From Bacteroidota bacterium (GTDB lineage: Bacteria > Bacteroidota > Bacteroidia > B-17B0 > Aurantibacillaceae): a stretch of DNA of 8,299 nucleotides. The position numbers were made by a program, and so were the translations under genes. The notes below the pieces were generated by a model, which made no database searches, was not told the origin of the DNA, and saw only the letters and a program-made list of their open reading frames with translations. Shown piece by piece: positions 5,874 to 8,299 of this stretch (the stretch's first letter is position 1; the number at the start of each line of letters is the position of its first letter). The DNA lies in assembly GCA_947474485.1 (NCBI GenBank), contig CANJJP010000057.1, positions 1-8,299 on the forward strand. Reading direction: 5' to 3'.

Positions 5874-8231
5874 TTAAAAACTAAAGTTATAAGTTACTGA
5901 AGGAATAATTGTTCCTACTATCGAATACCTTATTGCTTCTGTCTGCAATGAATTATTTTCATTTGGACGGAAGAAAATGGTAAACGCATTTTGTCGATTA
6001 TAAACGTTGTAAACACTAAATACCCAATTACCTTTCCATTTACGTTTATCATTCTTTTTCGGAGTAAGTGTTGCTGATAAATCTAAACGGTGATAAGGTG
6101 TATTTCTAAAACTATTTCTTTTTTCAGTAGTATTATCTGTAACTGTGTAACCTTGCACTTCATATTTTACATTTGGAAAAGTCGCTGGTGTTCCACTTGT
6201 TAAAACAAAATTACCACCAAATGTCCAACGCTTGCTTAACTCATAAGATGCAGTAATATTCATATTGTGTGGTCTATCGTAACGAGAGAAATACCATTCG
6301 TCTTTACTTAATCCTGGTATTTTTCTTTCGGTACGAGATAATGTATAACTAATCCATCCTGTTAATTTTCCTTTGTTCTTTTTTACAAATAATTCTAAGC
6401 CATAAGCACGACCTTTACCTTGTATTAGGTCCGCTTCAATCTCTTCGTTTAAAAGTAAGTTTGCATTATCAATATAATCCAATTGATTTTGCATCCATTT
6501 ATAATATACTTCAACTGAAGTTTCATACATGTTTTCTTTAAAATTTCTAAAATAACCTGTTGCAATTTGATCAGCAACTTGCGGTAAAATAGTGTTTGTT
6601 ACTGGTGTCCATATGTCTAATGGTGTTGATGCAGCTGTGTTAGAAACCAAATGCAAATATTGCGCAGTTCTATTATAACTTGCCTTTACAGAACTTGCAT
6701 CTGTAACCTCATACTTCATCGAAAAACGAGGTTCAAAATTATTATATTGTTTTACTGATTCGTTTTGAGAAAAGCCGCGTTTTTCTTTTAATGTTTTTCT
6801 TGTGTTTGCAGTTGTATCATTAAAATAATAAGCGGTATCAGCGATGTAATTAAACAAACTAAAACGAATACCATATTGCATTGAAAAACGATCGTTTATT
6901 TTTTGTTCATTATCAAAATAAAGTGCACTCTCTAATCCATTTTTATTATCTAAACCAATTTTTGTTTTATCACCATTAGCGCTTGTTACAACAGCATTTC
7001 CTGGTTTAAATGTATACCAAGTGGTTTGTCCACCAAAATGCATAGTGTTTTTTTGATTTAAATAATAGGTGAACTCTGGCTTTGCACTATAGTTAATAAT
7101 GTTTGAAGCCCAATCAAAAGAGGTTTGATCATTTTCATTTTTGAATCCAAGAAAATATTTGTAATTACTATAGTAAACGGTGGTATTCAAAAATAATTTC
7201 TCTCCGAAGATATGGTTCCAACGTGCTGTTGCTGTTGAATTACCCCAATCAAACCTAAAGCCTGCACCAAAAACATCTTGCCCAAGATAACCACTTAAGA
7301 ATACCTGATTTTTTTTGTTAATTCTCCAGTTTACTTTTCCTGTTAAATCATAAAAATAAAATTTAGCGTCGCTTAAATCAGGTAGTCGTTTTTTAATTAT
7401 TGGTTTAGTAAGAATATCAATGTAACTTCTACGCCCTGCAATTATAAATGATGCTTTATCTTTTAAAATTGGGGCTTCAATAGAGAAACGACTAAAAATA
7501 GTTCCAACACCACCTTTTACTTCTAACTTTTTATTATTCCCTTCTTTCATACGAATATCTAATAAAGAAGAAATTCTTCCACCGTACTGCGCTGGGATTC
7601 CACCTTTATATAGTTTAACATCTTTTACTGCATCCGGATTAAACACCGAAAAGAAACCAAATAAATGTGATGAATTAAAAACTGGAGCTTCATCCAATAA
7701 AATTAAATTACCATCAATATTTCCACCACGCACATTAAAACCACCACTACCCTCGCCTACTGAAGTAACACCAGGTAATAACTGAATACCCTTTACAATA
7801 TCAACTTCACCCAGTAATGCTGGAATTTTTGAAATTTGTTTGATATCTAATTTCACCATACTCATGTCCATGCTTTTTACATTTACATTTTCTTTTTCAG
7901 ATGAAATGGTTACTTCGTTTAATGTAGTTTTCGTATCCTCCGAAAGTTCTACATCTAATGATGTTTTTTCGTTTAAGTCTAATTCCTTAGTTATTTGCTG
8001 ATAACCAATGTATGAAAACACAACCGTGTTTTTTCCTTTAGGTAAACTAATTGAGTAAAACCCATAAGCATTAGTTGAAACTCCATTAGAAGTTCCTTGC
8101 TTATATACGTTTGCTCCAATCATAGTTTCACCATTTGCAGCATCCTTAACGTATCCGCTAAGCGTAACATTTTGTGCTTTTCCTGTTACAACAAGAAAAA
8201 TCAAAACGACAAATAAAAATATCTTATACAT
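5874..8231 (-). CDS. TonB-dependent outer-membrane receptor with carboxypeptidase-regulatory-like domain
   Basis: A 785-residue outer-membrane transporter driven by TonB/ExbBD. Residues 1-20 are a signal peptide (MYKIFLFVVL..., cut after GKAQ). Residues 21-96 are a carboxypeptidase-regulatory-like beta-sandwich (VTLSGYVKDAANGETMIGANV, with NAYGFYSISLPKG). Residues about 125-232 are the plug: IPALLGEVDIVKGIQLLPG, FNVRGGNIDGNLILLDEAPV (165-184) and LYKGGIPAQYGGRISSLLDI (207-226). The rest is a beta-barrel ending in aromatic residues, YNFSF, as expected for BAM-dependent assembly. Length and domain order are complete, with no frame breaks. The frame stays open to a TTG at 8276, but that start would add 15 non-signal residues and overlap the promoter, so the ATG at 8229-8231 is preferred. 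The following gene encodes a DUF4249 lipoprotein in the same operon. The ligand cannot be told from sequence; it is shorter than typical SusC proteins (around 1000 residues) and its partner is not SusD, so this is not a standard polysaccharide locus. Confidence 0.95.
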   Translation of the reverse strand: MYKIFLFVVLIFLVVTGKAQNVTLSGYVKDAANGETMIGANVYKQGTSNGVSTNAYGFYSISLPKGKNTVVFSYIGYQQITKELDLNEKTSLDVELSEDTKTTLNEVTISSEKENVNVKSMDMSMVKLDIKQISKIPALLGEVDIVKGIQLLPGVTSVGEGSGGFNVRGGNIDGNLILLDEAPVFNSSHLFGFFSVFNPDAVKDVKLYKGGIPAQYGGRISSLLDIRMKEGNNKKLEVKGGVGTIFSRFSIEAPILKDKASFIIAGRRSYIDILTKPIIKKRLPDLSDAKFYFYDLTGKVNWRINKKNQVFLSGYLGQDVFGAGFRFDWGNSTATARWNHIFGEKLFLNTTVYYSNYKYFLGFKNENDQTSFDWASNIINYSAKPEFTYYLNQKNTMHFGGQTTWYTFKPGNAVVTSANGDKTKIGLDNKNGLESALYFDNEQKINDRFSMQYGIRFSLFNYIADTAYYFNDTTANTRKTLKEKRGFSQNESVKQYNNFEPRFSMKYEVTDASSVKASYNRTAQYLHLVSNTAASTPLDIWTPVTNTILPQVADQIATGYFRNFKENMYETSVEVYYKWMQNQLDYIDNANLLLNEEIEADLIQGKGRAYGLELFVKKNKGKLTGWISYTLSRTERKIPGLSKDEWYFSRYDRPHNMNITASYELSKRWTFGGNFVLTSGTPATFPNVKYEVQGYTVTDNTTEKRNSFRNTPYHRLDLSATLTPKKNDKRKWKGNWVFSVYNVYNRQNAFTIFFRPNENNSLQTEAIRYSIVGTIIPSVTYNFSF

Positions 8232-8249
8232 AAAAATTAATTTCGAGGG

Positions 8250-8257
8250 CAAAAGTA
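8250..8257 (-). promoter_or_regulatory. -7 promoter element of the receptor/DUF4249 operon
   Basis: The minus strand reads TACTTTTG, an exact TAnnTTTG match and identical to the box before the MarC-family gene. A TTTG at 8274-8277, 16 bp upstream, is a fair -33 candidate, one base short of the commonly quoted 17-23 bp spacing. The box ends 18 bp before the ATG at 8231, giving a leader of about 15 bases without a Shine-Dalgarno sequence. Confidence 0.65.
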
Positions 8258-8293
8258 GGAAACTTTTTTGATTCAAATAGTTTCCTAACTTTT
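8251..8293. repeat. 43-bp imperfect palindrome over the receptor promoter (operator or terminator)
   Basis: On the plus strand AAAAGTAGGAAACT (8251-8264) pairs with AGTTTCCTAACTTTT (8279-8293), leaving one A (8287 or 8288) unpaired: a 14-bp stem with a single bulge. Inside it TTTGA (8267-8271) pairs with TCAAA (8273-8277). The palindrome covers the -33-like TTTG and most of the -7 box of the receptor operon. It may be an operator for a dimeric regulator. Because its flanks are A-rich on one side and T-rich on the other, it could also be a bidirectional terminator for a gene beyond the window edge. The sequence alone does not decide. Confidence 0.7.
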
Positions 8294-8299
8294 AAATAA

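Noticed and set aside
8232..8276. TTG at 8276 as start of the TonB receptor
   Set aside because: The extension puts 15 residues before a good signal peptide and would overlap the -7 box and the palindrome; the ATG at 8231 starts the signal peptide directly.

Overview
The window is AT-rich and looks like a member of the Bacteroidota (Flavobacteriales / Chitinophagales / Sphingobacteriales type). Four things point there: a TonB-dependent receptor with an N-terminal carboxypeptidase-regulatory-like domain followed by a DUF4249 lipoprotein gene; a TPR–membrane–SpoIIE phosphatase of the type common in that phylum; no Shine-Dalgarno sequences before the starts; and two copies of the Bacteroidota -7 promoter element (TAnnTTTG, both TACTTTTG). 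No mobile element, CRISPR array, tRNA or rRNA was seen.

Layout, left to right. (1) Positions 3-866 (+) hold the 3' part of an exported or surface protein of unknown function whose start lies outside the window, closed by a clear intrinsic terminator at 889-915. (2) Positions 932-3388 (+) hold an 818-residue sensor-phosphatase: signal peptide, eight TPR units at an exact 40-residue period, one membrane helix, a coiled coil and a SpoIIE-type PP2C domain with its acidic metal ligands intact. (3) Positions 3607-4233 (-) hold a MarC-family integral membrane protein with its own -7 element. (4) Positions 4445-4935 (+) hold a broken GNAT N-acetyltransferase gene with no usable start at the proper place and a one-base deletion near 4787; it ends one base from the convergent gene. 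(5) Positions 4937-8231 (-) hold a two-gene operon: TonB-dependent receptor first, then a DUF4249 lipoprotein 10 bp downstream, probably an outer-membrane uptake pair. Its promoter region carries a 43-bp imperfect palindrome that overlaps both the -7 and the -33-like element.

Functionally these are separate units. The phosphatase probably senses something outside the cytoplasmic membrane and dephosphorylates an unknown target in the cytoplasm; no STAS or anti-sigma partner gene is in the window. The receptor/DUF4249 pair should import or bind an unidentified ligand. I found no convincing new multi-gene system. The points most worth a second look are the palindrome over the receptor promoter, the terminator hairpin lying only 16 bp before the phosphatase start, and the decayed acetyltransferase.
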